From positions 1 to 64,000 of the forward strand of contig NZ_JBGFSJ010000002.1 in the NCBI RefSeq assembly GCF_041365695.1: 64,000 bases of DNA, given 5' to 3'. Made by a program: the position numbers and the translations under genes. The DNA comes from Rhodosalinus sp041365695. Lineage in GTDB: Bacteria; Pseudomonadota; Alphaproteobacteria; Rhodobacterales; Rhodobacteraceae. Below are positions 41,801 to 49,825 of this stretch, in pieces; positions within the stretch are counted from its first letter, which is position 1; every line of letters starts with the position of its first letter. The notes below the pieces were generated by a model. That model made no database searches. It worked only from the letters and a program-made list of their open reading frames with translations, and was not told the DNA's origin.

Positions 41801-42997
41801 CTCCGGCGTGTCGAGGCCCAGAAGGCTTGCCGAGCCCGTCCACATCTCGCCCGCGGCTTCGTCGTAGTTGATCGCGACGATGGCGCGGCGCAGGCGCGTG
41901 TCGCCGCCCGCCACCGGCAGCGTCACCGGGCCATCGCCCTCGGGGTCGGCGATGCGGAGCGTGATCGCCATTAGGCGCGGCCAGCCCGACGCGTTCAGCG
42001 TGACATCCCCGTGCAGCCGAAGCGCGCGCGACGAAAGGGCGAGGTCGTTCACGCGGGTTTCCCCGCCCGTGGAGCGCGCGACCTCTGCCGAGAAACGGAC
42101 CTCCCGGCCGAAGAAGCTGCCCAGTTCCGGCGCGAAAAGCGGCGTCACGTCGCCGCCCAGATCGGCAAGCACACGCCAGTCGGTGTCGTCGGTGTCCTCG
42201 GCGGCGCCCAGCAGCGTGACCGTGCCGGTCAGGCGCGGCGTGCCGTCGGTGGCCAGCGCGATCCGGGTGACGAGATCCCGCGTCGCGCCTTCGCCCTGCA
42301 CGCGCATCTCGAGAGAAGGCGCGCCGGGCAGATCGAGCGCCTTCGCGGCAATGCCGCCGGGCCCTTCTTGCAGGATCAGGTCGATGCGCGCCGTCTCCTC
42401 GGCGGCGTCGTAATTCGCGGCGAAGCGGAACAGCCCCGCCGCGTCGTCCGTGCGCTGCGCGGCGAGGTCGATATCGGCCGAGCCGCCCCCCTCGGCCAAC
42501 CGGGCGGAACCGGTGAGCGACAGCACCGCGGCCTGCCCCAGCACCGAACGCCCGAGATCAATCTCGGGGGCCGCGATCCGGCGGATATCCACGGAGACGG
42601 GAAGCTGCGGCAGGCTGAAGGGTTCGGCCTCCGGTTTCGGAAGCGCGGCCACGCCCTCGGGCGGCACGGGCGGGCGCGACAACTCGATCCTCTCGGCCGC
42701 GAACTCGTTGACCGAGATCCGTCCGCGCAGGACCTGCGCGCGGTTCCAGTCGAGCACGATGCCTTCCATCGAGAGCCAGACGCCCTCGTCGTCGGCGATC
42801 GTCAGCCGCTCGATGGTGGCCTTGCTCGACAAGGCGCCCCGGAAGCCCTGCACATCGACCGTCCGCCCGGCCCCGGAAAGCGAGTCCTGCAGGAACCGCG
42901 TGAGCACGCCCTTGTCGTCATCGCCGTCCTGGGCGGCTCCGGCCAGGGGAGAGAGCGCCGCCGTGCAGGCGACGAGAAGAACGCGCAGCAGTCTCAA
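38858..42997 (-). CDS. tamB: Translocation and assembly module protein TamB
   Basis: 1379 aa. N-terminal signal anchor (MRLLRVLLVACTAALSPLAGA), then a long series of amphipathic beta repeats typical of AsmA-like/RBG bridge proteins, and the C-terminal DUF490 domain with DLPEDEVLAKLLFGRSLSELSPFQAIQLASAV and YISENIYTDVVVES. TamB spans the periplasm, probably carrying lipid or aiding autotransporter assembly with TamA. Its start overlaps the tamA stop by 4 nt. Ends 10 bp from hemE. Confidence 0.93.
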   Translation of the reverse strand: MRLLRVLLVACTAALSPLAGAAQDGDDDKGVLTRFLQDSLSGAGRTVDVQGFRGALSSKATIERLTIADDEGVWLSMEGIVLDWNRAQVLRGRISVNEFAAERIELSRPPVPPEGVAALPKPEAEPFSLPQLPVSVDIRRIAAPEIDLGRSVLGQAAVLSLTGSARLAEGGGSADIDLAAQRTDDAAGLFRFAANYDAAEETARIDLILQEGPGGIAAKALDLPGAPSLEMRVQGEGATRDLVTRIALATDGTPRLTGTVTLLGAAEDTDDTDWRVLADLGGDVTPLFAPELGSFFGREVRFSAEVARSTGGETRVNDLALSSRALRLHGDVTLNASGWPRLMAITLRIADPEGDGPVTLPVAGGDTRLRRAIVAINYDEAAGEMWTGSASLLGLDTPELQAEAMRLRGGGIISPGGAGRATAEMQLDAEGLDPADAALAEALGRALSGTVALDYVPGQPLRLDAFDLAGEDYGVVGSASFAGLETGLESDFDVRLRARDLGRFGSLAGTELGGAAEVVLDGRVAPLSGAFDLKVTGTGDDLDPGDPLGKRLLAGRSDLEIAVLRDETGVQLRTLNVRSRGLVLAADGTVSSGTSRLGYSGRITDLGLLSPTGDGRGDARITGSVTLAGTRLLGLTASGRVAAENGPAILPLGEERLVTRGAELQATFNAETGQDWSLRTELVEPSAAGASAETLSLDARGTFAQPESGGAPDRVTADISASATGLSTDDAALSQALGREVALEGRIDYTRDGPAILSGLRLDAGGVRLSGSGEVAAPVRDLAARFEAELSAASLARFSGLLGRPIRGAADLRLAGSADPAEGTFDVTADGRVANLSLGDAALDGLIGGSSTLALEARRNAAGRLLVPRLSFDGANLTARADGDLQAVSYSLRVADLGRVVADLPGPATVQGTARAEAAGWRVAADATGPGGIAATVAGLVADSGRLDLTARGSAPLALANTALAPRRISGTARFDLAIAGPLGLDAVSGTVSTSGARFTDPSALGVIEDIDTTITLRNARAEIAARARPAAGGRVAVSGPVALSPPFAADLAIALERALLRDPGLYSTRANGRITVAGPLAGGARIAGRIALADTELRVPSSGVTLLGEIPPIEHVAPSPAVRRTLSYAGLLETGGNGQDAPAGRRAAPFELDLTISSPARIFIRGRGLDAEFGGELRLLGTSDNLIPEGGFDLIRGRLDLLGQRFALTDGEVRLQGGLDPWVRLVAETEADGLAIAIEVVGEVSEPEFRFTSTPDLPEDEVLAKLLFGRSLSELSPFQAIQLASAVSELTGGGPGLVSGLREGAGLDDLDVSQTDEGTTAVRAGKYISENIYTDVVVESDGTTELNLNLDITRSLTVRGGADNEGSSSLGIFFERDY

Positions 42998-44808
42998 AAC
43001 GCCTGTCCGATCCCGATGTAGAAGAAGATGTCCTCGCCGGCCTTGGGTCCCGTGGTCGGCACCGCGAGATCCACCCGGATGGGGCCGATGCCGGTGTCGT
43101 AGCGCAACCCGATCCCGGCGCCGGCCTGGTTGGCGCTGCCGCCGTCCGGAAAGCTTTCGTCGCTGACATAGCCGAGATCGTAGAACCCCACCACGCCGAA
43201 GGCGCCGCGCAGCTTGGTGCGCACCTCCGCCGACAGCGCGAGGAACGAACGGCCGCCCACCTCCTCGCCGCCGGGCAGCGTGACGCCGAGCGACTGGTAA
43301 TCCTGGCCGCGCACCGTTCCGCCGCCGCCGAGGTAGAACAGGTCCTCCGGCATCACCTCGGTGATGTCGGGCCCCATGACGGAGCCGAACTGAAGACGCC
43401 CGGCCAGCACCACCCGATCGTCCTCACCGAGCGCGCGATAGGCGCGGGCGTCGGCGGTCAGGCGCAGGCCCGATTCGGTGCCGTTCAGCCCGGCGAAGGG
43501 CATCGTCTCGACGTTCAGGTAATAGCCCCGCGCGGGATCCAGGAAGTCGTCGCGCCGGTCGAGCTTCGCCGTCACGGGCAGGATGATCTGCGAGAAGTCC
43601 CGCGATCCGAGATCGTCCCGCGTGGAGGCGTAGCGATAGCCAAGCGACGCCGACGCCTCGAACTCGTCGCCGAAGGTGTGGATCAGTCCCGCGAGGATCT
43701 GGCCCTTGTCGCTTTCGAAGAGCGGGTCGTCGATGACCTCGAACCCCGCGCCCGCGAAGAAGTCGGTGTCGCTGTCGATCACCGCGGGGCGGCGAAAGCG
43801 GAATTCGACGAGGTAGTCCTCCCCGTCATCCTTGGTCCCGGTGCCGATGCCCGAGATTTCCGCGCCGACGCGGAACCGCTCGGCGCCGCCCAGAAGGTTG
43901 CGGTGCAGCCAGTAGGCCGAGACGGTGCCGCCTTCCTCGCTGGACAGCTCGGCGCCGAACCCGAACCGGCGCGGCGGGTTTTCCTGAAGCTGCACGGTGA
44001 CGTCCAGCGTGCCGTCGGGCGAGGGCGTGTCCGCCTCCGTGACGGCGACGGAGCTGAAGGTCCCGGTGCGGCGCAGCCGCGTCACCGCGCGGTCCAGATC
44101 CTCGGGGTCGAAGACCGAGCCCTCGGGCAGGCCCGCGATCTTGCGGATGCGCTTTGCCGAAACGGTCTCCGCCCCGGACACGAGAAGCTGCCCGAACCGC
44201 AGCCTCGGGCCCGGGGCAAGGCGAAGATCCGCGTTCAGCCGCCTTTCGGGCTGCATGGCGACGATCCGCTGCCCGGACAGTTCCGCCTTGGCGTGGCCGA
44301 TGTCGCGCCACGCGGTGATCCCGTCGCGCGCGGATCTTCGCATGACCGAAAGGCGCGCGCGCTCGCCGGTGCGAAAGCTTTCCCGCGGCGAGACGCCGGG
44401 CGGCAGGGGGGCGATCTCGGCCCGTCCGAAGCGGAAACGCGGCCCCGGCGTCACCTCGACCTCAAGGGTGGCGATACGGGCGGGCGCCTCGAAGGGCGAC
44501 AGCGTCGCCGCCTCGCGCCCGTCGATGCGGATGGAGACCTCCGGCCCGAAATACCCCTCCTCGTAGAGTGCCGACATGATGCGGCGGTAATCCGCCTGCG
44601 CTGCGGCGATGATGTCTTGCGGCGCGGCGTCCGGGTCCTCGGCGGCGGTCGCGGACAGCATCGCGCCGCGGATCGAGCCCCTCAGATCTTCGGCGTCGGG
44701 GGGCAGGGCCAGCCGGAAATCCAGCGCCTGCGCCGCGGACGCGAAGGCGAGAGCGGCCCCGAGGACGAGGACGCGCAATATCGTCAGGCGGATCAGGGGC
44801 AGAGCCAT
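42994..44808 (-). CDS. tamA: Translocation and assembly module protein TamA (Omp85 family)
   Basis: 604 aa. Signal peptide (MALPLIRLTILRVLVLGAALAFASAAQA), POTRA domains over about residues 25-265, and a 16-stranded C-terminal barrel with the Omp85 features GGGGTVRGQDYQSLG and final strand DIFFYIGIGQAF ending in Phe. The start at 44808 has GGAGAG 5 nt upstream; the long upstream extension in frame (to 45006) overlaps the prenyl synthase gene and is rejected. Works with TamB in the outer membrane. Confidence 0.93.
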   Translation of the reverse strand: MALPLIRLTILRVLVLGAALAFASAAQALDFRLALPPDAEDLRGSIRGAMLSATAAEDPDAAPQDIIAAAQADYRRIMSALYEEGYFGPEVSIRIDGREAATLSPFEAPARIATLEVEVTPGPRFRFGRAEIAPLPPGVSPRESFRTGERARLSVMRRSARDGITAWRDIGHAKAELSGQRIVAMQPERRLNADLRLAPGPRLRFGQLLVSGAETVSAKRIRKIAGLPEGSVFDPEDLDRAVTRLRRTGTFSSVAVTEADTPSPDGTLDVTVQLQENPPRRFGFGAELSSEEGGTVSAYWLHRNLLGGAERFRVGAEISGIGTGTKDDGEDYLVEFRFRRPAVIDSDTDFFAGAGFEVIDDPLFESDKGQILAGLIHTFGDEFEASASLGYRYASTRDDLGSRDFSQIILPVTAKLDRRDDFLDPARGYYLNVETMPFAGLNGTESGLRLTADARAYRALGEDDRVVLAGRLQFGSVMGPDITEVMPEDLFYLGGGGTVRGQDYQSLGVTLPGGEEVGGRSFLALSAEVRTKLRGAFGVVGFYDLGYVSDESFPDGGSANQAGAGIGLRYDTGIGPIRVDLAVPTTGPKAGEDIFFYIGIGQAF

Positions 44809-44914
44809 CGACTCTCCGGCGTTTGGGCGGCTCGCGGCAGTGTTGCCGCCGCGCCGGGGTTTCGCAAGGTCGCAGAAGGGACGAAGCCTGCCGCGCGTGG
44901 TCTCCGGCGCCCGG

Positions 44915-45916
44915 TCAGGAAAGGCGGGCGACGACGTAGTCCGAAATTTCGCCCAGAATGTCCCGGAATTCGTGCGGCGGCACTGCGCCCAGCGCCTCCC
45001 GGGCACGCGCGGCCCATGCCATCGCCTCGTCGCGGGTGGCGGCGAGCGTGCCGTGGCGGTCCATGAGCTCGAGCGCGTGGTCGAGATCGCCGTCGCGCTG
45101 GTCGCCCTTCTCGATCACGCGGGTCCAGAAGGCGCGCTGCTCGGCGTCGGCCCGGGCGACGGCCTTGATGATCGGCAGCGTCAGCTTCCGCTCGCGGAAG
45201 TCGTCGCCCACGTTCTTGCCGGTCGCCGTGGCGTCGCCGCGAAAATCGAGAAGATCGTCGGCGATCTGGAAGGCGATGCCCAGCGCGTCTCCGTAGGCGA
45301 AAAGCGCGCGCCGCACGTCCTCGGGTGCGTCCGCGATTACCCCACCCGCCTCGGTCGCCGCCGAGAAGAGCGCGGCGGTCTTGCCGCGGACGACCTGGAG
45401 ATAGGTCTCCTCGGTGGTGGCCAGGTTCCGCGCCGCCTGAAGCTGCAGCACCTCGCCCTCGGCGATGGTGGCCGCGGCGTTCGACAGGATGTCGAGCACC
45501 TCGAGCGAGCCGGTTTCCACCATCAGCTGGAACGCCCGCGCGAACAGGTAATCGCCCACCAGCACAGAGGACTTGTTGTCCCAGAGCAGGTTGGCGGTGG
45601 GCCGGCCGCGGCGCTGGCGGCTTTCGTCGACCACGTCGTCGTGCAGCAGCGTCGCGGTGTGGATGAACTCCACCGTGGCAGCAAGCCGCAGGTGGTGCGC
45701 GCCCGTGTAGCCGCACAGCCGCGCGGCGGCGAGCACCAGCATCGGGCGCAGCCGCTTGCCGCCCGCCTCCACCAGGTGGGCTGTCACCTCCGGGATGCGC
45801 GGCGCGTGGCGCGAGGCCATCCGCTCGCGGATCAGCGTGTTGACCCGGTCGAGATCTTCCGAAAGCAGGGCGGCGAGCCGGTCCTGAGGCTTTCGCTCGG
45901 TGCTGTCCAGGCTCAT
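44915..45916 (-). CDS. ispB: Long-chain polyprenyl diphosphate synthase (octa/decaprenyl type)
   Basis: 333-aa trans-prenyltransferase. First Asp-rich motif LLHDDVVDESRQRRGRPTAN, second FQIADDLLDF, both in usual positions; GGKRLRPMLVLAAARL is the N-terminal substrate site. It makes the ubiquinone side chain; in Rhodobacteraceae this is decaprenyl (Q10). ATG at 45916 with GGGGGTG upstream; the GTG three bases earlier is not preferred. Divergent from the DUF2007 gene. Confidence 0.9.
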   Translation of the reverse strand: MSLDSTERKPQDRLAALLSEDLDRVNTLIRERMASRHAPRIPEVTAHLVEAGGKRLRPMLVLAAARLCGYTGAHHLRLAATVEFIHTATLLHDDVVDESRQRRGRPTANLLWDNKSSVLVGDYLFARAFQLMVETGSLEVLDILSNAAATIAEGEVLQLQAARNLATTEETYLQVVRGKTAALFSAATEAGGVIADAPEDVRRALFAYGDALGIAFQIADDLLDFRGDATATGKNVGDDFRERKLTLPIIKAVARADAEQRAFWTRVIEKGDQRDGDLDHALELMDRHGTLAATRDEAMAWAARAREALGAVPPHEFRDILGEISDYVVARLS

Positions 45917-45971
45917 CACACCCCCGTAACAAGGCTCGACATCGGCGCGGCCCCGTCCTTATCTGCGTCCC

Positions 45972-46187
45972 ATGAGAGAGCTTATCCGCACCAACGACCT
46001 GGCGCTGATCGCTTACGTGCAGGCGCTTCTCAGGGGCGAGGATATAGAGTTCTTCGAGTTGGACGTAAACATGAGCGTGCTCGAAGGCTCCATCGGCATC
46101 CTGCCGCGCCGGATCATGGTGCGGCAGGAGGATCTTTTCGTCGCGCGCGCGCTCTTGCGGGATGCGGACGTGCCGCTGGATGGCTGA
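45972..46187 (+). CDS. DUF2007-type small protein
   Basis: 71 aa (MRELIRTNDLALIAYVQALLRGEDIEFFELD...RIMVRQEDLFVARALLRDADV), matching the small DUF2007 family, sometimes called putative signal-transducing protein. No membrane segment or catalytic motif. The stop overlaps the start of the methyltransferase gene by 8 nt, so both are co-expressed. Function unknown. Confidence 0.85.
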   Translation: MRELIRTNDLALIAYVQALLRGEDIEFFELDVNMSVLEGSIGILPRRIMVRQEDLFVARALLRDADVPLDG

Positions 46188-46959
46188 GGCCGACGCGCAG
46201 ACGACGCAGGACGCGTTCCTGGGCGGCCGGCTCACGATCCGGCAACCCGCGCGGGGCTATCGCGCCGGGCTGGATCCGGTGCTTCTGGCCGCCGCCGTCC
46301 CGGCCCGTGCGGGCGCGCATGTGCTCGAGCTCGGGTGCGGGGTGGGCGTGGCCTCCCTCTGCCTCGGGACGCGGGTCGCGGGGCTGTCGCTGACGGGGCT
46401 GGAGCTTCAGCCGGCCTACGCCGCGCTCGCCCTCGAGAATGGCGTGCAGAACGGCATTCCGTTCGAGGTGATCGGGGGCGACGTCGCGGCGGTGCCCGCG
46501 ACGCTTCGGGCCCGGCTCTTCGATCACGTCATCGCCAACCCGCCATGGTTCCCGCGGGGCGCGTCGGTTCCGGCAGCCGACACCGGCCGCGAGACCGCGC
46601 TGGGCGAGGGCGTGCCGCTCGAGGCATGGATCGCGGCCGCGGCGCGGCGGCTGCGTCCGCGCGCGCGCCTCACGCTGATCCACCGCGCGGAGCGGCTGCC
46701 CGATATCCTGTCCGCCCTTGCCGGCCGCCTGGGAAGCGTCGAGGTCCTGCCGCTCGCGCCGCGCGCGGGACGGCCCGCGCAGCTGGTCCTGGTACGGGCG
46801 CGCAAGGGCGGGCGCGCGCCCTTCCGCCTGCACGCGCCGGTGGCCCTGCACGAGGGCGACCGTCACCCGGGCGACGGGGAGCATTACACGCCCCCGATCC
46901 GTGCCGTGCTGCGCGACGGCGCGGCGCTGCCTTTTCCGGCGGACGATGGAAAAGGTTGA
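46180..46959 (+). CDS. TrmN6-like SAM-dependent methyltransferase
   Basis: 259 aa. SAM motif HVLELGCGVGVASLCLGTRV, acidic LTGLELQPAYAALA and the catalytic NPPWF (N-P-P-W) of N6-adenine/N5-glutamine methylases. Close in form to tRNA1(Val) A37 N6-methyltransferase TrmN6/YfiC. The start ATG at 46180 overlaps the DUF2007 gene. Target (tRNA adenine or other) is inferred. Confidence 0.8.
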   Translation: MAEADAQTTQDAFLGGRLTIRQPARGYRAGLDPVLLAAAVPARAGAHVLELGCGVGVASLCLGTRVAGLSLTGLELQPAYAALALENGVQNGIPFEVIGGDVAAVPATLRARLFDHVIANPPWFPRGASVPAADTGRETALGEGVPLEAWIAAAARRLRPRARLTLIHRAERLPDILSALAGRLGSVEVLPLAPRAGRPAQLVLVRARKGGRAPFRLHAPVALHEGDRHPGDGEHYTPPIRAVLRDGAALPFPADDGKG

Positions 46960-47049
46960 CGTAACGGCAACCTATTTCGCAGCTGCGGCGTGACAGGTCG
47001 CGCGATTCGTGGTGCACTCAATCTCCAACCAAGCGTGAAGGAGGATCTC

Positions 47050-47226
47050 ATGAGCTTGTCGGCGCATGTTCAGGAACTGAAGAGAAAGCACCAGGCCCTT
47101 TCCGACGCGGTAGAGCAGGCTCAACGCGCCCCCAGCACGTCCGGCGAACAGATCGCGGAGCTGAAAAAGAAGAAGCTGCGCCTGAAGGAAGAGATCACCC
47201 GCCTGTCGGGCCAGCCCGCCGAGTGA
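47050..47226 (+). CDS. YdcH-family (DUF465) small protein
   Basis: 58 aa: MSLSAHVQELKRKHQALSDA...QIAELKKKKLRLKEEITRL, a short helical hairpin/coiled coil with the KKKKLRLKEEI core typical of DUF465. An excellent AAGGAGG lies 5 nt before the ATG. Cytoplasmic; function unknown. Confidence 0.88.
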   Translation: MSLSAHVQELKRKHQALSDAVEQAQRAPSTSGEQIAELKKKKLRLKEEITRLSGQPAE

Positions 47227-47654
47227 AGGCGGGTCCGGGGCGGGCACGATGCGCCGCCCCGTGAAGCCCGCCCCGTAGAGCGCCACGAAGCCCGCGGAGA
47301 ATGCGGGGACGATCCATGCGACCGATCTGAAGGTTCTCCGCAAGCCGGCCAGCCTGCGGACGAAAACGAGGGTTCTGACGACGGATGGGCCGGCGACGCG
47401 CGGATCGCCATCCGGCGCATGACAGAGGCCCGAAGGTCATCCCGTGCGCCATCTCGTTGGGCGTCGCCGTCACCTTCCGGCCTCGACCGTTACCGAGGTC
47501 CGGACCCGGTTTCGGCGGTTCTCCGCCAAGCGGGACTGAAAGCTCCCGAAGATACGAGAAAGGGATGATCGCGCCGAACTGCCGGCGCGATCATAAACCT
47601 TCTGTAAGGGCGCATGGAGGATAGGCCCATGGCTGCCTTGCGCGGCGGCGCGCG
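47227..47654. other. Intergenic region between the DUF465 gene and phaB
   Basis: 428 bp between two converging genes. Open frames on both strands lack ribosome sites and family resemblance. The only structure is the hairpin at 47567-47592. Confidence 0.5.
47567..47592 (-). terminator. Hairpin downstream of phaB
   Basis: 9-bp stem GATCGCGCC/GGCGCGATC with an 8-nt loop, 63 bp past the phaB stop. On the minus strand it is followed by ATCCCTTTCTC, on plus by ATAAACCTTCTG; it may end transcription in both directions. Confidence 0.55.
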
Positions 47655-48377
47655 TCAGACTAGGTACTGCGCGCCGTTCGCCGTAATCGTCGATCCGTTG
47701 ATGAAGGAGGCGTCTTCCGAGACGAGGAAGCTCACGCAGCGGGCGATCTCCTCGGGCTCGCCAAGGCGCCCGGCCGGGATCATGCCGATGATCGCCTCGC
47801 GCACCTTGTCGGGCACCGCCATCACCATCTCGGTCGCGATATAGCCCGGGCAGATCGCGTTGGCGGTGATGCCCTTGCTGGCCCCTTCCTGGGCGAGGCT
47901 CTTGATGATGCCGAGATCGCCCGCCTTGGTCGCCGCGTAGTTCACCTGCCCGAACTGGCCCTTCTGGCCGTTGATCGAACTGATGACCACGATGCGCCCG
48001 AAGCCGCGCTCGCGCATGCCGGGCCAGACCGGGTGGATGGTGTTGAAGACGCCGCTGAGGTTGGTGTCGATCACCTCTTTCCACTGTTCGGGCGTCATCT
48101 TGTGGAAGGGGGCGTCGCGGGTGATGCCCGCGTTGGCCACGACGATGTCCACCGGCCCATGCGCGGACTCCACCCGGGCGATGCCCTCTTTCGAGGCCTC
48201 GTAATCGGCGACGTTCCACTTGTAGGTCTTGATGCCCGTTTCCTCAGTGAACCTGGCGGCCGCGTCGTCGTTGCCGGCGTAGCTTGCCGCGACGTCGTAG
48301 CCCGCGGCCTTCAGGTCCTTGCTGATCGCCGCGCCGATGCCGCGCGTTCCGCCGGTGACGAGTGCAACTCTTGCCAT
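47655..48377 (-). CDS. phaB: Acetoacetyl-CoA reductase
   Basis: 240-aa short-chain dehydrogenase: NADPH motif VTGGTRGIGAAIS, NAG motif VANAGITRDA, catalytic Ser in VISSINGQKG and YxxxK as YAATK. It reduces acetoacetyl-CoA to (R)-3-hydroxybutyryl-CoA for polyhydroxybutyrate. It follows phaA on the same strand but with a terminator and a palindrome in between, so the two may be separately controlled. GGAGGG ribosome site. Confidence 0.93.
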   Translation of the reverse strand: MARVALVTGGTRGIGAAISKDLKAAGYDVAASYAGNDDAAARFTEETGIKTYKWNVADYEASKEGIARVESAHGPVDIVVANAGITRDAPFHKMTPEQWKEVIDTNLSGVFNTIHPVWPGMRERGFGRIVVISSINGQKGQFGQVNYAATKAGDLGIIKSLAQEGASKGITANAICPGYIATEMVMAVPDKVREAIIGMIPAGRLGEPEEIARCVSFLVSEDASFINGSTITANGAQYLV

Positions 48378-48437
48378 GATGTCCCTCCAGTTCTGGCAGT
48401 CGTTTCGGTAACTTGGTTATCCATTCGCCGGCGCTGA

Positions 48438-48452
48438 CGCAACATTGTTGCG
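48438..48452. promoter_or_regulatory. Palindrome upstream of phaB (candidate operator)
   Basis: CGCAACA-T-TGTTGCG, a 15-bp inverted repeat 61-75 bp upstream of the phaB start, between the phaA terminator and phaB. A PhaR-type repressor is a natural candidate, but the sequence is not the CTGC-N-GCAG form I remember for PhaR. Confidence 0.4.
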
Positions 48453-48475
48453 CCCCTGATTGGCCTCGCGCCACG

Positions 48476-48501
48476 AAAAAGGGGCGCCGGAGCGCCCCTT
48501 T
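48476..48501 (-). terminator. Rho-independent terminator between phaA and phaB
   Basis: Stem GGGGCGC/GCGCCCC with a 4-nt loop (48481-48498), flanked by AAAAA on the plus-strand left side and TTT on the right. On the minus strand it gives a GC stem followed by TTTTT, 20 bp past the phaA stop. It would separate phaA and phaB transcription at least partly. Confidence 0.8.
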
Positions 48502-48520
48502 CCGTTGGATTTCCGGCCGG

Positions 48521-49696
48521 TTATCCGCGCTCCACGCACATCGCGACGCCCATGCCGCCACCGATGCAGAGCGTGGCGAGACCTTTCTTTGCGTCCCGCC
48601 GCTGCATCTCGTGGAGCAGCGTGTTCAGGATGCGCGCGCCCGAGGCGCCGATCGGGTGGCCGATGGCGATGGCGCCGCCGTTCACGTTCACGATCTCGGG
48701 ATCCCAGCCCATGTCCTTGTTCACCGCGCAGGCCTGCGCGGCGAAGGCCTCGTTCGCCTCCACGAGGTCGAGGTCGTCGACCTTCCAGCCGGCCTTCTCG
48801 AGCGCCCGGCGCGAGGCGGGGATCGGGCCCGATCCCATGATGCTCGGGTCCACGCCCGCGGTCGCGTAGGAGACGATGCGCGCCAGCGGCTCGATGCCGC
48901 GACGCTCGGCCTCCTCCGCGCTCATCAGAAGCACCGCAGCCGCGCCGTCGTTGATCCCGCTGGCGTTGGCCGCCGTCACGCTGCCGTCCTTGGTGAAGGC
49001 GGGGCGCAGCTTCTGCATGCCCTCGATCGTGGCGCCGTGGCGGATGTATTCGTCCTTGTCCACCACCGTCTCGCCCTTGCGGTGGGTGACGGTGACCGGC
49101 ACCACCTCGTCGTCGAACTTGCCCGCCTTCTGCGCGGCCTCGGCCTTGTTCTGGGAGGCGAGGGCGAACTCGTCCTGCATCTCGCGGCTGATCTGCCACT
49201 TCTGGGCGACGTTCTCGGCGGTCTGGCCCATGTGGTAGCCGTTGAAGGCGTCCCAGAGGCCGTCTCGGATCATCGTGTCGATGTAGCTCATGTCGCCCAT
49301 CTTGTGGCCGTTGCGCAGATGTGCGGCGTGGGTCGACAGCGACATGCTCTCCTGTCCGCCGGCAAGCACGATCCCGGCATCGCCGAGCTGGATATGCTGC
49401 GCGCCGAGCGCGACCGCGCGCAGTCCCGAGCCGCAGACCTGGTTGATGCCCCAGGCCGGGGCCTCGATCGGGAAGCCCGCGTTCACATGCGCCTGGCGCG
49501 CGGGGTTCTGACCCTGTGCGGCGGTCAGCACCTGCCCGAGGATGGTTTCCGAGACCTCGTCCTTCGCGACGCCGGCGCGCTCGGCCACCGCCTCCAGAAC
49601 GATCCGGCCGAGTTCGTGCGCGGGCAGGGTGGAGAGGGAGCCGTTGAAACTGCCCACTGGGGTTCGTGCGGCAGATGCGATTACGACGTTGGTCAT
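48521..49696 (-). CDS. phaA: Acetyl-CoA C-acetyltransferase (beta-ketothiolase)
   Basis: 391-aa thiolase: nucleophilic Cys in INQVCGSGLRAV, GGQESMSLSTHAAHLRNG, His in GGAIAIGHPIGASGAR and second Cys in LCIGGGMGVAM. It condenses two acetyl-CoA to acetoacetyl-CoA for PHB and also serves acetoacetate use, which the homogentisate pathway releases. Start at 49696 (MTNVVIASAARTPVG) with AGGAGG 7 nt upstream. Confidence 0.94.
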   Translation of the reverse strand: MTNVVIASAARTPVGSFNGSLSTLPAHELGRIVLEAVAERAGVAKDEVSETILGQVLTAAQGQNPARQAHVNAGFPIEAPAWGINQVCGSGLRAVALGAQHIQLGDAGIVLAGGQESMSLSTHAAHLRNGHKMGDMSYIDTMIRDGLWDAFNGYHMGQTAENVAQKWQISREMQDEFALASQNKAEAAQKAGKFDDEVVPVTVTHRKGETVVDKDEYIRHGATIEGMQKLRPAFTKDGSVTAANASGINDGAAAVLLMSAEEAERRGIEPLARIVSYATAGVDPSIMGSGPIPASRRALEKAGWKVDDLDLVEANEAFAAQACAVNKDMGWDPEIVNVNGGAIAIGHPIGASGARILNTLLHEMQRRDAKKGLATLCIGGGMGVAMCVERG

Positions 49697-49825
49697 GCGT
49701 GTCCTCCTGGATCGGGCGTTGAGAGGGGCGCCGTGCGCGCGAGCGAGTCGCGCGACCGTCACTCCCGGTCTTACCGGAGGTCAATAAAGCATCCGTCCCC
49801 ACGCCTCAACGGGCGGGTGCGGCGC

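Noticed and set aside
39650..41974. 774-aa open frame on the plus strand inside tamB
   Set aside because: Shadow of tamB; no domain, ribosome site or neighbour context.
45904..45920. TGT-N11-ACA at the start of the prenyl synthase gene
   Set aside because: Spacing is 11 and not 12, no arm symmetry, and it overlaps the start codon; chance match.
46972..47343. Minus-strand 123-aa frame with a hydrophobic N-terminus over the DUF465 gene
   Set aside because: The hydrophobic start looks signal-like, but the rest is antisense to DUF465, which has a perfect ribosome site and family match.
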